A stretch of DNA of 47,196 nt. It comes from Planosporangium mesophilum (GTDB lineage: Bacteria > Actinomycetota > Actinomycetes > Mycobacteriales > Micromonosporaceae). Of the stretch, positions 16,094 to 26,228 are shown one piece after another. Both the position numbers and the translations under genes were made by a program. A model generated the notes under the pieces. It had not been told where the DNA came from. It searched no databases and worked only from the letters and a program-made list of their open reading frames with translations. The stretch covers positions 1 to 47,196 of the forward strand of contig NZ_BOON01000065.1 of NCBI RefSeq assembly GCF_016863255.1, written 5' to 3'. How positions within the stretch are numbered: position 1 is the first letter of the stretch; every line of letters starts with the position of its first letter.

Positions 16094-18469
16094 ATGTCCG
16101 TGCCCGAACCGCCACCGGAGCCGCCGCGCCCCGGGCCGGCCGACGGGTGGCGCCGGCCGGTCACGATCCTGCTCACGGTCCTCGTCGGCCTGTGGGTGGC
16201 GGGCGTCCTCACCACCGGCCAGGCCGCCGTCTGGGGTGCCGAACAGCTCCGCGCCATGCTCGTCGGCCGCGAACTGCCCGGCTGGGCGTGGCTGCTCGGC
16301 AGCGCGCTCTCCGGGCTGCTCGCCGTCGTACCCGCGCTGTTGCTGGCCCTCGTGCCGAGGCTGCCCACGGCACGGGCGGCCGGTCGGGTGTGGACGCGCG
16401 CCGTTGTCGCGGCGGTCGCGCTCGGCGCCGTCCGTGGCGTGGTCGACGTGTCGCGGCACGAGCTGTACCTGGTGCTGCTCGCGCTGGTCGCCGTCGCGCT
16501 GGCCGTACTGTTCCGCGCGGTCGACCGGTGGGTGGCGACGCGACGCGACCGGTGGGGGGCGACGCGACGCGACCGTCGGGCCGATGGGCGGGCCGACGCG
16601 CTCGGGCTCGCCGGCGGGCTCGCCGTCACGCTGCCGTGGCTGGCGATGGGGGCGCTCGGCGGGGCAGGCGAGACGGTGCTCGCTGTCGCGGCGGCGGCCG
16701 CGGTCGGTCTCCTCGCCGCGACCGTGCTCGACGACCTTCTTCCGGCGCACGGCTCGGCCTGGGTCCGCGTCGGTGTGGGCGGCCTGGTCGCAGCCGTCGC
16801 GCTGACCGCGATCGCGGCCGGTACCGGCGCCTCCGGCGTCGCGCTGGCCGAGCTGCTCGTGCTGCCACCGCTGGGCTTCGCCGCGGCCGCCCTGCGCGCC
16901 GCCGCGGGCCGCGCCCGGCCCGTCGGCTGGCTGGTAGCGGCCGCGACCGCCGGTCCGCTGGCCCTCGCCGACCCGCAGGAGACCGCCCTCGTGCTCGGCT
17001 TCGACGACGCGCCGCGGTGGATCCTGACCGCCGCCGTCGCGTCGCTCGCCGTCGGGCTGCTCGTCGATCTCGGGTACGCGCTGAGCCTCGGCCGCGGCGT
17101 CGTACCGCGCCGGTGGCTGGCGGCGGCGCTCGCGGGCGTGGTCACGATCGCCGGCGTGGCCGTCTACACCGGAGCCGGCCGGCCGGGCACGTACGGCGAC
17201 CGCCTCTTCGTGGTGCTCAAGCGGCAGGCCGACCTGTCCGGGCTGGACGCCATCGGCAATCGCGACGCCCGGGTACGGGGAACCTATCGCCGGCTGGTGG
17301 ACACCGCGAACTCCACCCAGGCGCCGCTGCGCCGGGAGCTGCGCCGGCTGCACATCGGCTATACCCCGTACTACCTGGTCAACGCGCTGGAGGTGGACGG
17401 CGGCGAGGTGGTACGGACCTGGCTTTCCACCCGCCCGGAGGTCGAACAGATCCTCGACAGCCCCCGGCTGCGCCCGATCCCCGAGCTGGCGCCGCCGATG
17501 CGCGGCAACCAGCCGGCGCCGCCCGTGCCGCAGTGGAACCTGTCGATGATCGGTGCCGACCGGGTATGGCGGGAGCTGGGCGTGACCGGTGCCGGCATCG
17601 TCGTCGGTACCTCCGACTCCGGCGTCGACGGCGCCCACCCGGCCCTGGCCGGCCGGTTCCGGGGCGGCGACGACTCGTGGTACGACCCGTGGTCGCACAG
17701 CCGGGTGCCGGTCGACCACGGTGGCCACGGCACCCACACCCTCGGCACCGCGATCGGCGGGGGCAACGTCGGGGTCGCGCCCGGTGCGAGCTGGGTCGGC
17801 TGCGTCAACCTCCAACGCAACCTGGGCAGCCCGGGCCGCTACCTCGACTGCCTGCAGTTCATGCTCGCCCCGTTCCCGTACGGCGGGGACCCGCTGCGCG
17901 ACGGCCGGCCCGAGCGGGCGCCGCACGTCCTGACCAACTCGTGGGGCTGCACGCAGCTCGAGGGGTGCGATCTGAGATCGCTGCGGCCCGCGATCAACGG
18001 GTTGACCGCCGCCGGCATCTTCGTGGTCGGCGCCGCCGGCAACTCCGGCCCGGCCTGCCGGACGGTGGTCGATCCGCCCGCGCCGTACCCGGAGACGCTG
18101 ACGGTCGGTGCGGTCGACCGCCACGACCGGCTGGCCGACTTCTCCAGCCGGGGACCGACGCCGGACGGCCGTACCAAGCCCGACGTCGTCGCCCCCGGGG
18201 TCGACATCCTGTCCGCGCTGCCCGGCGGTGGGTACGGCGTCGAGAGCGGCACGTCGATGGCCACCCCGCACGTGGCCGGCGTGGTCGCGCTGCTGTGGTC
18301 GGCCGACCCGCGCCTCATCGGCGACATCCCGCGGACCCGGGAACTCCTGCGTACGACCGCCGGACCGGCATCGGCGCCGGCCGAGAACTGCGGCGACCGG
18401 GCCGACCTGATCGGCACCGGCCTGGTGGACGCGTTCCGGGCGGTAGAGACCGGGCGGGGCGCCCGGTGA
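16094..18469 (+). CDS. Polytopic membrane protein with C-terminal subtilisin-type (S8) protease
   Basis: This 791-residue protein joins about 350 residues of hydrophobic helices (eight to ten segments between about 25 and 355) to a subtilase domain (about 480-785). The protease triad is complete: D508 in TSDSGVDGAHP, H545 in GHGTHTLG and S721 in SGTSMATPHVAG, with oxyanion N650 in AAGNSGP. A 110-residue linker (about 360-475) joins them and may act as a propeptide. Most subtilases are secreted with a simple signal; a polytopic anchor is unusual. The start could be the GTG at 16067 or the ATG at 16094; neither has a strong ribosome binding site. It ends 4 bases before the convergent dipeptidase stop. 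Substrate unknown. Confidence 0.85.
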   Translation: MSVPEPPPEPPRPGPADGWRRPVTILLTVLVGLWVAGVLTTGQAAVWGAEQLRAMLVGRELPGWAWLLGSALSGLLAVVPALLLALVPRLPTARAAGRVWTRAVVAAVALGAVRGVVDVSRHELYLVLLALVAVALAVLFRAVDRWVATRRDRWGATRRDRRADGRADALGLAGGLAVTLPWLAMGALGGAGETVLAVAAAAAVGLLAATVLDDLLPAHGSAWVRVGVGGLVAAVALTAIAAGTGASGVALAELLVLPPLGFAAAALRAAAGRARPVGWLVAAATAGPLALADPQETALVLGFDDAPRWILTAAVASLAVGLLVDLGYALSLGRGVVPRRWLAAALAGVVTIAGVAVYTGAGRPGTYGDRLFVVLKRQADLSGLDAIGNRDARVRGTYRRLVDTANSTQAPLRRELRRLHIGYTPYYLVNALEVDGGEVVRTWLSTRPEVEQILDSPRLRPIPELAPPMRGNQPAPPVPQWNLSMIGADRVWRELGVTGAGIVVGTSDSGVDGAHPALAGRFRGGDDSWYDPWSHSRVPVDHGGHGTHTLGTAIGGGNVGVAPGASWVGCVNLQRNLGSPGRYLDCLQFMLAPFPYGGDPLRDGRPERAPHVLTNSWGCTQLEGCDLRSLRPAINGLTAAGIFVVGAAGNSGPACRTVVDPPAPYPETLTVGAVDRHDRLADFSSRGPTPDGRTKPDVVAPGVDILSALPGGGYGVESGTSMATPHVAGVVALLWSADPRLIGDIPRTRELLRTTAGPASAPAENCGDRADLIGTGLVDAFRAVETGRGAR
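16526..16573 (+). repeat. Two tandem 24-bp units in the membrane-protease gene
   Basis: Two adjacent 24-base units differing at one base encode RWVATRRD and RWGATRRD, in a basic loop between membrane helices. The basic charge suggests a cytoplasmic loop. Confidence 0.8.
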
Positions 18470-18473
18470 GGCG

Positions 18474-19628
18474 TCAGCCGTCGAGCTGATCGATGGTGGC
18501 GTTCGACGGGCCGCGCTCCTGGCGTACCCGCGCGGCCACCGAGCCGGTGTCGCGAAGTACCCGCAGCGCGTTGTGCCAGGCGAGCTTGCCGAGGTCGGCG
18601 TCGGACCAGCCGCGGCCGGCCAGCTCGGCCAGCAGCGCCGGGTAGCCCGACACGTCCTCCAGCCCGTCCGGCAGGTTCAGGCAGCCGTCGTAGTCTCCGC
18701 CCAGCCCGACATGGTCGACGCCGGCGACCTCCCGTACGTGTTCGACGTGGTCGGCGACGTCCGCCACGGTGCAGGGCGGCCGCGGGTTGGCCCGCTTCCA
18801 GGCCGCGCGGGCCTCCTCCCACGCCGGGCCGCGGTCCGGGTACGTCTCGCTCAGGCGCTCCGTGGCGTCGATCATCTCGGCCGTCCAGGCGCGGCACTCC
18901 TCGACGACGAACCCGGGTACGAAGGTCACCATCACCACGCCGCCGCTGTCGCGTACCCGCGTGAGCACGTCGTCGGGCACGTTGCGCGGGTGGTCGCAGA
19001 GCGCCCGCGCCGACGAGTGGGAGAAGAAGGCCGGCGCCTGCGAGGTGTCGAGCGCGGCGTGCATCGTGCTCGGCGCGACGTGCGAGAGGTCCACGAGCAT
19101 CCCGAGGCGGTTCATCTCGCGTACGACCTCGTGGCCGAACGGCGACAGCCCGCCGACCGCCGGCTCGTCGGTGGCGCTGTCGGCCCACGGGGTGTTGCGG
19201 ACGTGCGTCAGCGTCAGGTACCGGACGCCCAGCTCGTAGAGCATCCGCAGGGTGCCCAGCGAGCAGTTGATCGAGTGGCCGCCCTCGGCGCCCAGCAGCG
19301 ACGCGATGCGCCCCTGTGCGCGCGCCCGCTCGACGGAGTCGGCGTTCGTGGCGAGCGCGAGGTGCTCGGGGTGGCGCGCCACGAGGCGGCGTACCGCGTC
19401 GATCTGTTCGAGGGTGGCGGAGACGGCCGCCTCGCCGGCCGGCTCGCCCGCGACGTAGACCGACCAGTACTGGGCCCCGACGCCGCCCGCCCGCAGTCGG
19501 GGCAGGTCGGTGTGCAGGCCGGTGGCCGACTGGTCGGCCGCGATGTCAAGGGCGTCGAAGTCGTACCGCACCCGTTGGCGCAGTTCCCACGCGAGGTCGT
19601 TGTGACCGTCGAAGATCAGCTCACTCAT
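18474..19628 (-). CDS. Membrane dipeptidase family (M19) dipeptidase
   Basis: This 384-residue zinc enzyme belongs to the renal dipeptidase family. It has FDGHNDL at the start (first metal ligands, HxD), GAEGGHSIN with the bridging Glu, [40 protein letters not shown] and [10 protein letters not shown]. There is no signal peptide, so it should act in the cytoplasm on dipeptides, possibly including D-amino-acid peptides from the wall; that is inference. TAACGT ends nine bases before the ATG and may be a -10, since no ribosome binding site is visible. Confidence 0.92.
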   Translation of the reverse strand: MSELIFDGHNDLAWELRQRVRYDFDALDIAADQSATGLHTDLPRLRAGGVGAQYWSVYVAGEPAGEAAVSATLEQIDAVRRLVARHPEHLALATNADSVERARAQGRIASLLGAEGGHSINCSLGTLRMLYELGVRYLTLTHVRNTPWADSATDEPAVGGLSPFGHEVVREMNRLGMLVDLSHVAPSTMHAALDTSQAPAFFSHSSARALCDHPRNVPDDVLTRVRDSGGVVMVTFVPGFVVEECRAWTAEMIDATERLSETYPDRGPAWEEARAAWKRANPRPPCTVADVADHVEHVREVAGVDHVGLGGDYDGCLNLPDGLEDVSGYPALLAELAGRGWSDADLGKLAWHNALRVLRDTGSVAARVRQERGPSNATIDQLDG

Positions 19629-19668
19629 CGTCCGAGTACGTTACCGGCTGCCGGGGTATCACACCGGC

Positions 19669-19869
19669 ATGACCGAACCTCGTGATCCGAGTCCGCAGAG
19701 GGCGACCGGGGTGTCCGGCGTCGCGGGTAGCCGCCGGGACGCCGGCGAGCCGACCGGCTCCAGCGTGCCGGAGGTCGACGTACCGGAGCGCCCGTCGGCG
19801 GCCGACCCGACCACGTCCTCGCTGAACGAGATGCTGTCCGACCCCGACCCCGGCCCCAGCTCTCCATGA
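19669..19869 (+). CDS. Small disordered hypothetical protein, 66 residues
   Basis: An ATG-started frame between the dipeptidase and groEL encodes a Pro/Ser/Asp/Glu-rich peptide opening MTEPRDPSPQRATG and ending SLNEMLSDPDPGPSSP. It has no predicted fold or membrane segment. Codon ends are mostly G/C, but the region is short and no ribosome binding site is clear. The groEL terminator follows 30 bases later. I do not recognise it; it may not be expressed. Confidence 0.4.
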   Translation: MTEPRDPSPQRATGVSGVAGSRRDAGEPTGSSVPEVDVPERPSAADPTTSSLNEMLSDPDPGPSSP

Positions 19870-19898
19870 TCCTGGCTACCGGGCAGACGGCCGGGATA

Positions 19899-19938
19899 CG
19901 GCAAGGGGGCGAGCCCTGACGGGCCCGCCCCCTTGCCG
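19899..19938. terminator. Hairpin terminator after groEL
   Basis: CGGCAAGGGGGCG at 19899-19911 pairs perfectly with 19926-19938, and GCCC/GGGC inside the loop extends the stem. It lies 15 bases past the groEL stop and could also end the small plus-strand ORF. Confidence 0.82.
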
Positions 19939-19952
19939 AGGAATCAGACTTC

Positions 19953-21599
<1,647 letters not shown>

Positions 21600-21793
21600 T
21601 CACGGCTCGCCCTGGTTCCCAGTGACGCTCCGCTGCTTACGCACCTTCGGCGGTCCGTCCAGCGGATGCTGGCCGGACCCTCGTAGGCCGGACCGGATAG
21701 CCCGCGACGACTGGTCCCCTGCCGCGCCCGGCCCGCTCGGCGTCAACCGCCGGACGGCCCGGCCACGGCCGGTGACCCCACCGACCCCGACCT

Positions 21794-21820
21794 TTGGCAC
21801 TCGGCACTTCCGAGTGCCAG
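21794..21820. promoter_or_regulatory. CIRCE element, distal copy
   Basis: TTGGCACTC, nine bases, GAGTGCCAG. This matches the HrcA operator consensus (TTAGCACTC-N9-GAGTGCTAA) with a symmetric G/C change in each arm. It lies closest to groEL, 219 bases before the start codon. Confidence 0.85.
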
Positions 21821-21828
21821 TGACTTGT

Positions 21829-21855
21829 TTAGCACTCTCGGGTGGAGAGTGCAAG
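21829..21855. promoter_or_regulatory. CIRCE element, near-consensus copy
   Basis: TTAGCACTC, nine bases, GAGTGCAAG. The left arm is exactly consensus. It is 8 bases from the other CIRCE element, so HrcA dimers could bind side by side over the groEL promoter. Confidence 0.92.
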
Positions 21856-22060
21856 CAAACGATCGGGAACGGCCCCGACCCGCCAGCAGCGTGACCCACG
21901 GAGCACGACCCACGACTTCCCCGAAGTCGCGGGCTTAGCACCGGCTGACACGACAACTTCCCGAAAGTCGCCGAGGTATCCGAACGGACCACAAAGAGTT
22001 ACGACTAAAAGATCGGCACGCGACCGCGGACAAAGGGGTACGAATGATCCGCAAAAACGA
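21856..22060. other. groEL / cspA intergenic stretch with two related short hairpins
   Basis: No gene is seen. CGACTTC-CCC-GAAGTCG at 21913-21929 is a 7-bp hairpin, and a weaker relative containing ACTTCCCGAAAGT lies at 21956-21968. Their role is unclear; they are upstream of the groEL promoter and downstream of the cspA terminator. Confidence 0.4.
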
Positions 22061-22094
22061 AGGACACCGTTCCCCGACAGAGGAACGGTGTCCT
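22061..22094 (-). terminator. Intrinsic terminator after cspA
   Basis: A 13-bp perfect stem (AGGACACCGTTCC and complement) with an 8-base loop is followed on the minus strand by TCGTTTTTGC, a proper U-tract. It begins 24 bases after the cspA stop. Confidence 0.93.
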
Positions 22095-22117
22095 GAAGTG
22101 GTGCGAGCTTGGAGTAG

Positions 22118-22318
22118 TCAGGCGAGACGGACGTTCTCGGCCTGGGGGCCCTTGTTGCCCTGCGCGATCTCGAACTCGACGCGCTGACCGTCCTCCAGAG
22201 ACTTGTAGCCGTCCATCTGGATCGCCGAGAAGTGGACGAAGACGTCCTGCCCCCCGTCGACGGCAATGAAGCCGTAGCCCTTCTCGCTGTTGAACCACTT
22301 CACGGTGCCCTGTGCCAC
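22118..22318 (-). CDS. cspA: Cold-shock domain protein
   Basis: This 66-residue single cold-shock domain binds single-stranded RNA and DNA and melts RNA structure. It has both RNA-binding motifs, KGYGFI (RNP1) and VFVHF (RNP2), and the opening [16 protein letters not shown]. The start is the GTG at 22318, with GAGGAAG seven bases upstream; an open frame further upstream is not part of the gene. The long AT-richer leader before it may be a cold-responsive untranslated region, which I cannot confirm. Confidence 0.97.
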   Translation of the reverse strand: MAQGTVKWFNSEKGYGFIAVDGGQDVFVHFSAIQMDGYKSLEDGQRVEFEIAQGNKGPQAENVRLA

Positions 22319-22613
22319 GGTGCACTTCCTCACTTCGGTGGTGCTGGGTCTTGCCAACCCCCGACGTCGCGGTCGCGACGCCGGAGTCGCCGGTGTCTCG
22401 ACGTGCCCCCAGTGGACACCGACGACGAACGACGACCGAACACGCACGCTACACGAGTTGCGGCGACGCCGTACAGCCCCAAATCGGACACTTGGACGTA
22501 CCTGGAGATTCGCGATCGTCATGGCGGATATCAGTTAGAGAACGGCGTTCCAGGGGTAGTCGTATAGACCTTGCTACATCGACATATGTCTATTGTGCAT
22601 TCCGTAGATCCCC
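22319..22613. other. cspA upstream region
   Basis: These 295 bases hold the cspA promoter and the end of the PaaN unit. I see no gene, clear terminator or repeat. The part from about 22540 to 22600 is AT-rich (CATCGACATATGTCTATTG) and includes a short CGACATATGTC palindrome. Confidence 0.5.
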
Positions 22614-24290
22614 TCAACTGTGCCGACGCGACTGCACAATCCGGAATCGGCTGGCCACGTACGCTCCGTCGGTGAGTGCGGCATTGGCGGCCGCGTTGGC
22701 ACCGCTGCCGTGGAAGTCGGAGAAGGCCGCCGACTGGTTGACGAAGACACCACCGGTCAGATTTGCCGACAGGTGCACACCGACGTCCAGCGCCGCCCGC
22801 TCCACGTCGTCCAGGACCTTGTCGTCCCGCGAGTAGACCGCCGCGGTGAGCGCACCCCGCCGCCCGACGGTACGCCGGAAGACCTCCAGACTGTGCTCTG
22901 TGGAATCCGTGGAGACCAGGAACGAGATGGGACCGAACCACTCATTGCCGTAGGCCTGTTCACCGTCCGCATCCAACGCGAGAATCAACGGCGTCCGTAC
23001 CACCGCGTCACCGAAGGTCGGATGGACGACCGCACGCGAGTCGAGTACGACCTTCCCCAGGCCGCGGGCGCGCTCCAGGCGCTCCAGCACACCCTCGTTG
23101 ACGATGGCTCCGGTCAATTCGACCCCACGGGCCGGGTCGCCGGTCAGTTTCCCGACAGCCGCCCCGATCCCCTCGGCCACCTCGTCGAAGCTCTTGTGCC
23201 CACCCTCGGTGGCGATGCCCTCCCGCGGCACGAGGATGTTCTGCGGGGTCGTGCACATCTGTCCGCTGTAGAGGACCAGCGAGAAGGCGATGTTGTTGCA
23301 CATTCCGGCGAAGTCGTCGGTGCTGTCGACGACGACCGTGTTGACGCCGGCCTTCTCCGTGTACACGGCGGCCTGCCGGGCGTTCGCCTCCAACCAGTCG
23401 CCGTACTCCGTCGACCCCGTGAAGTCGACGATCCTGACCTCCGGCCGCAGCGCCAGGACGCTGGCCAACCCCTCGCTGGGCGCCTCGGCCGCGAGCGTGA
23501 CGAGGTTCGGATCGAACCCGGCCTCGGCGAGGACCTCGCGGGCGTACTTCACGGTGACCGCGAGCGGGAGGACCGCGCCCGGGTGCGGCTTGACCACGAC
23601 GGCGTTGCCGGTGACCAGTGACGCGAACAGGCCGGGGTACGAGTTCCAGGTGGGGAACGTGTTGCAGCCGATGACCAGCCCGACGCCGCGCGGCACCACG
23701 TGCCAGGTCTTGTCCATGCGCAGCGGCTCGCCCTTGCCGGCCGGCTTCTCCCAGCGGGCCGAGGCGGGGATACGGGTCATCTCCGCGTACGCGTACGCCA
23801 GCGCCTCGAGGGCCCGGTCCAGCGCGTGCGCGCCGCCGGCCTGGAACGCCATGACAAACGCCTGACCGCTGGTGAACTGCACCGCGTGGGCCAGCTCGAA
23901 GACGTTCTCGGACAGCCGGGTGAGAATCTCCAGGCAGACGCCGGCGCGGGTCTGCGGTCCGGCGTCGCGCCAGGCCGGCATGGCCGCGGTGGCGGCGCCC
24001 AGCAACGCGTCCACGTCGGGGCGTGGGTAGCGCACGTCCAGCGGTACGCCGAAGGGGCTCTTCTCGCCGCCCACCCAGCCGGTCGTGCCCGGCTGGTCGA
24101 GAGAGAAGTTCGCGTCGAGGTACGCCTCGAAGGCCGCCTTGCCCCGGGGCGCGGCGTCCTCGCCGTGTACTCGCGGGCTGGGCGACTCGTTGAAGGCCGA
24201 CCAGTAGGCACGCTCCCGGATCGCGGTGAGTGCCCGGTCGAGGGTGGCGGCATGCTTGCCGTACAGGGGATGAGGATGAGGTTCGCTCAT
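22614..24290 (-). CDS. paaN: Aldehyde dehydrogenase PaaN, phenylacetate degradation type
   Basis: This 558-residue enzyme is an aldehyde dehydrogenase of the PaaN group. The catalytic cysteine is in SGQMCTTPQN (C346), the general-base region includes YTEKAG (E313), and the NAD-binding part has VIGCNTFPTWNSYPG and VVKPHPGAVLP. It lacks the hydratase domain of PaaZ. In phenylacetate degraders PaaN is linked to ring-opening aldehyde oxidation, but no other paa gene is nearby, so the substrate here is uncertain. The ATG at 24290 (MSEPHPHPLYGKH) is preferred; a GTG 15 bases upstream abuts the GGAGGAGG. It follows the MFS gene on the same strand with palindrome copy B between them. Confidence 0.88.
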   Translation of the reverse strand: MSEPHPHPLYGKHAATLDRALTAIRERAYWSAFNESPSPRVHGEDAAPRGKAAFEAYLDANFSLDQPGTTGWVGGEKSPFGVPLDVRYPRPDVDALLGAATAAMPAWRDAGPQTRAGVCLEILTRLSENVFELAHAVQFTSGQAFVMAFQAGGAHALDRALEALAYAYAEMTRIPASARWEKPAGKGEPLRMDKTWHVVPRGVGLVIGCNTFPTWNSYPGLFASLVTGNAVVVKPHPGAVLPLAVTVKYAREVLAEAGFDPNLVTLAAEAPSEGLASVLALRPEVRIVDFTGSTEYGDWLEANARQAAVYTEKAGVNTVVVDSTDDFAGMCNNIAFSLVLYSGQMCTTPQNILVPREGIATEGGHKSFDEVAEGIGAAVGKLTGDPARGVELTGAIVNEGVLERLERARGLGKVVLDSRAVVHPTFGDAVVRTPLILALDADGEQAYGNEWFGPISFLVSTDSTEHSLEVFRRTVGRRGALTAAVYSRDDKVLDDVERAALDVGVHLSANLTGGVFVNQSAAFSDFHGSGANAAANAALTDGAYVASRFRIVQSRRHS

Positions 24291-24314
24291 GCCGTCATCT
24301 TCCACCCTCCTCCG

Positions 24315-24353
24315 CGATCTTGGACAGTCGTGCGACCCAACTGTCCGAGATCG
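24315..24353. repeat. Palindromic repeat, copy B
   Basis: CGATCTTGGACAGT at 24315-24328 pairs with 24340-24353 with one G-T wobble and an 11-base loop. The outer sequence matches copy A at 13764. It fills most of the gap between the MFS stop and the paaN start. Confidence 0.85.
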
Positions 24354-25607
24354 TCAAAGCGCCAGCGCGGGCTCCTCGTCATGGCCGGTCGGCAGTTCGC
24401 GCATGCTCCGCAGCGGGGAGAGGAAGACGGGCAGGAACGTGAACATGCCGCAGATCGCCCCGATCCACAGCGTCTCGCGGATGCCGACGTACTTGCCGAG
24501 CACGCCACCGATCAGCCCGCCGATCGGCATCGTGCCCCAGACCAGGAAACGCATGGTCGCGTTCATCCGGCCGAGCAGCCGCTCCGGGGTCAGCCCCTGC
24601 CGGAAGCTGACCTGGGTGACGTTGTAGACGACGACGCCGACCGCGTACACGAAGTATCCGGCGGCCGCGGCCCACAGCAGCCAGCCGCGCTGGGCGAGCG
24701 GGAACAGCAGTTGGAACGGGCCGGAGACCGCGACCGGGATCCAGATCGCCGGGCCCTGGCCGATCCGCGCGGCGACGCGGGTGGCGACCAACGCGCCGAT
24801 CAGTCCACCGACCGCGCCGAAGGAGAAGAAGAGTCCGATCATGCCGGGCGACAGCCGCAGGTCGCGGGCGAGGAGTACGACGAGCACCGCCGCGATGATG
24901 TTCGAGAACAGGTTGGACGAGCCGGTACACATCGCGATCGCGCGCAGCAGCCGGTTGCCCCACACGAACCGCAGCCCTTCGGCGATCTCGCGGCCGAGGT
25001 GGGCGTCGGGCTTGCGCTCAGGCTTCGGCTCCCGCTTGCGGATCAGCCCGACGAACAGCGCCGAACCGGCGAAGCTCGCCGCGTCGACCACCACGGCGAC
25101 CGGTGCGGTGAGCCAGCCGATGAGCAGGCCGGCGGCGGTCGGCCCGGCGACCTGGTTGACCCCGCGCACCGCTTCCAGGTTGGAATTGCCCTCGACCAGG
25201 TTCTCCCGGCCGACGAGGTGCGGCAGGTAGCTCTGGTACGCCACGTCGAAGAAGACGGTGAACACGCCGGTGAGCAGGGCGACGGCGTACAACTGCGGCA
25301 TCGTGAGCACGCCGAGCCACCAGGCGACGGGTACCGAGCCGAGCAGGACGGCCCGGCCGAGGTCGCCGACGATGAGGACGTTGCGCCGGCGCATCCGGTC
25401 CACCCAGGCTCCCGCGGGCAGACCCACCAGCAGGAACGCGGCCGTCTCGCAGGCGGCGAGCACGCCGACCTCGAGCGGGTCGGCGTGCAGGACGAGCACG
25501 GCGATCAGCGGCAGCGCCAGGATGCTGACCTGGGTGCCGAACTGGCTGATCGTGTCGGCCACGAACAGTTGCCGGAAGTCGTGGTGGCGGAGCAGACCGA
25601 GCCTCAT
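24354..25607 (-). CDS. MFS transporter, DHA3/EntS-like
   Basis: This 417-residue membrane protein has about twelve hydrophobic helices in two halves separated by a charged loop (RKREPKPERKPDAHLGRE). The opening LRHHDFRQLFVADTISQFGTQ, the loop GAWVDRMRRRNVLI between helices 2 and 3, and the second-half LLGRMNATMRFLVWGTMPIGG are typical of the DHA3/MFS_3 drug or siderophore exporters. It is divergent from an ArsR-type regulator with 60 bases between starts, so that protein probably controls it. The exported compound cannot be told. Confidence 0.9.
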   Translation of the reverse strand: MRLGLLRHHDFRQLFVADTISQFGTQVSILALPLIAVLVLHADPLEVGVLAACETAAFLLVGLPAGAWVDRMRRRNVLIVGDLGRAVLLGSVPVAWWLGVLTMPQLYAVALLTGVFTVFFDVAYQSYLPHLVGRENLVEGNSNLEAVRGVNQVAGPTAAGLLIGWLTAPVAVVVDAASFAGSALFVGLIRKREPKPERKPDAHLGREIAEGLRFVWGNRLLRAIAMCTGSSNLFSNIIAAVLVVLLARDLRLSPGMIGLFFSFGAVGGLIGALVATRVAARIGQGPAIWIPVAVSGPFQLLFPLAQRGWLLWAAAAGYFVYAVGVVVYNVTQVSFRQGLTPERLLGRMNATMRFLVWGTMPIGGLIGGVLGKYVGIRETLWIGAICGMFTFLPVFLSPLRSMRELPTGHDEEPALAL

Positions 25608-25653
25608 GTCGGCAGCGTCATCGACTCATTGGGAAAAGTCAACCAGTCACGGC

Positions 25654-25659
25654 TACGCT
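25654..25659 (+). promoter_or_regulatory. Putative -10 box of the ArsR-type regulator
   Basis: TACGCT lies 8 bases before the ATG at 25668 and no ribosome binding site is present, so the transcript is probably leaderless. TTGGGA at 25629-25634 is a possible weak -35. Confidence 0.4.
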
Positions 25660-25667
25660 TCGGGCGT

Positions 25668-26228
25668 ATGACAGAAAGGCGACCGGCGACCGAGGCTGAG
25701 GCGCGGGCGCTCGCCTCGGCGGTACGGCTGCGCATCATCCGGCTGTGCCTGGACCGGGCGCTGACCAACAAGGAGATCGCCGAGCGCCTCGGCGCGAACG
25801 CCGCGACCACCCTCCATCACGTGCGTACCCTCGTCGACACCGGTTTTCTGGTACCGCAACCGACCCGGCGGGGCGCCCGGGGCTCCCGCGAGGTGCCCTA
25901 CCTCTCGACCGGCAAGTCGTGGACGCTCGACGTGAGCGACGCCGCGGTGCCCGGCCCCCGCCCGGCGATGCTCGACGCCTTCCTCGCCGAGGCCGAGACG
26001 GCCGGCCTCGACCGGGTCGACATGAGCCGGCTCGGCCTGCGGCTGACCGAGGACGACTACCACGAGCTGCGGAGACGGATCCAGGCGATCCTGGACGAGT
26101 ACGCCGCCCGCCCACGGGACCCGGCCGGCCGACCGTACTCGGTCTTCGTCGCCTTCCACGCCGACGTCAGTCGCGAGGAATCTCCTGCTGCCACTCGATC
26201 CACGCGTCCACCGGACGAAACCCCATAG
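25668..26228 (+). CDS. ArsR-type winged-helix regulator
   Basis: This 186-residue protein has a winged-helix DNA-binding domain: ALASAVRLRIIRLCLDRA, then LTNKEIAERLGANAATTLHHV, the recognition helix, then LVDTGFLVPQPTRRGARG for the wing. The pattern is that of the ArsR family (helix_turn_helix, ArsR-like). The remaining 90 residues are helical and probably mediate dimerisation or ligand sensing; no cysteine metal site is seen. It stands divergent to the MFS exporter and likely represses it. The last 62 bases overlap the convergent GNAT gene, and its tail SREESPAATRSTRPPDETP looks like readthrough sequence rather than a folded part. Confidence 0.87.
   Translation: MTERRPATEAEARALASAVRLRIIRLCLDRALTNKEIAERLGANAATTLHHVRTLVDTGFLVPQPTRRGARGSREVPYLSTGKSWTLDVSDAAVPGPRPAMLDAFLAEAETAGLDRVDMSRLGLRLTEDDYHELRRRIQAILDEYAARPRDPAGRPYSVFVAFHADVSREESPAATRSTRPPDETP

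Noticed and set aside
22614..24290. Inference of a phenylacetate catabolic cluster from paaN
   Set aside because: No other paa genes occur within the window, so only the single enzyme can be claimed.
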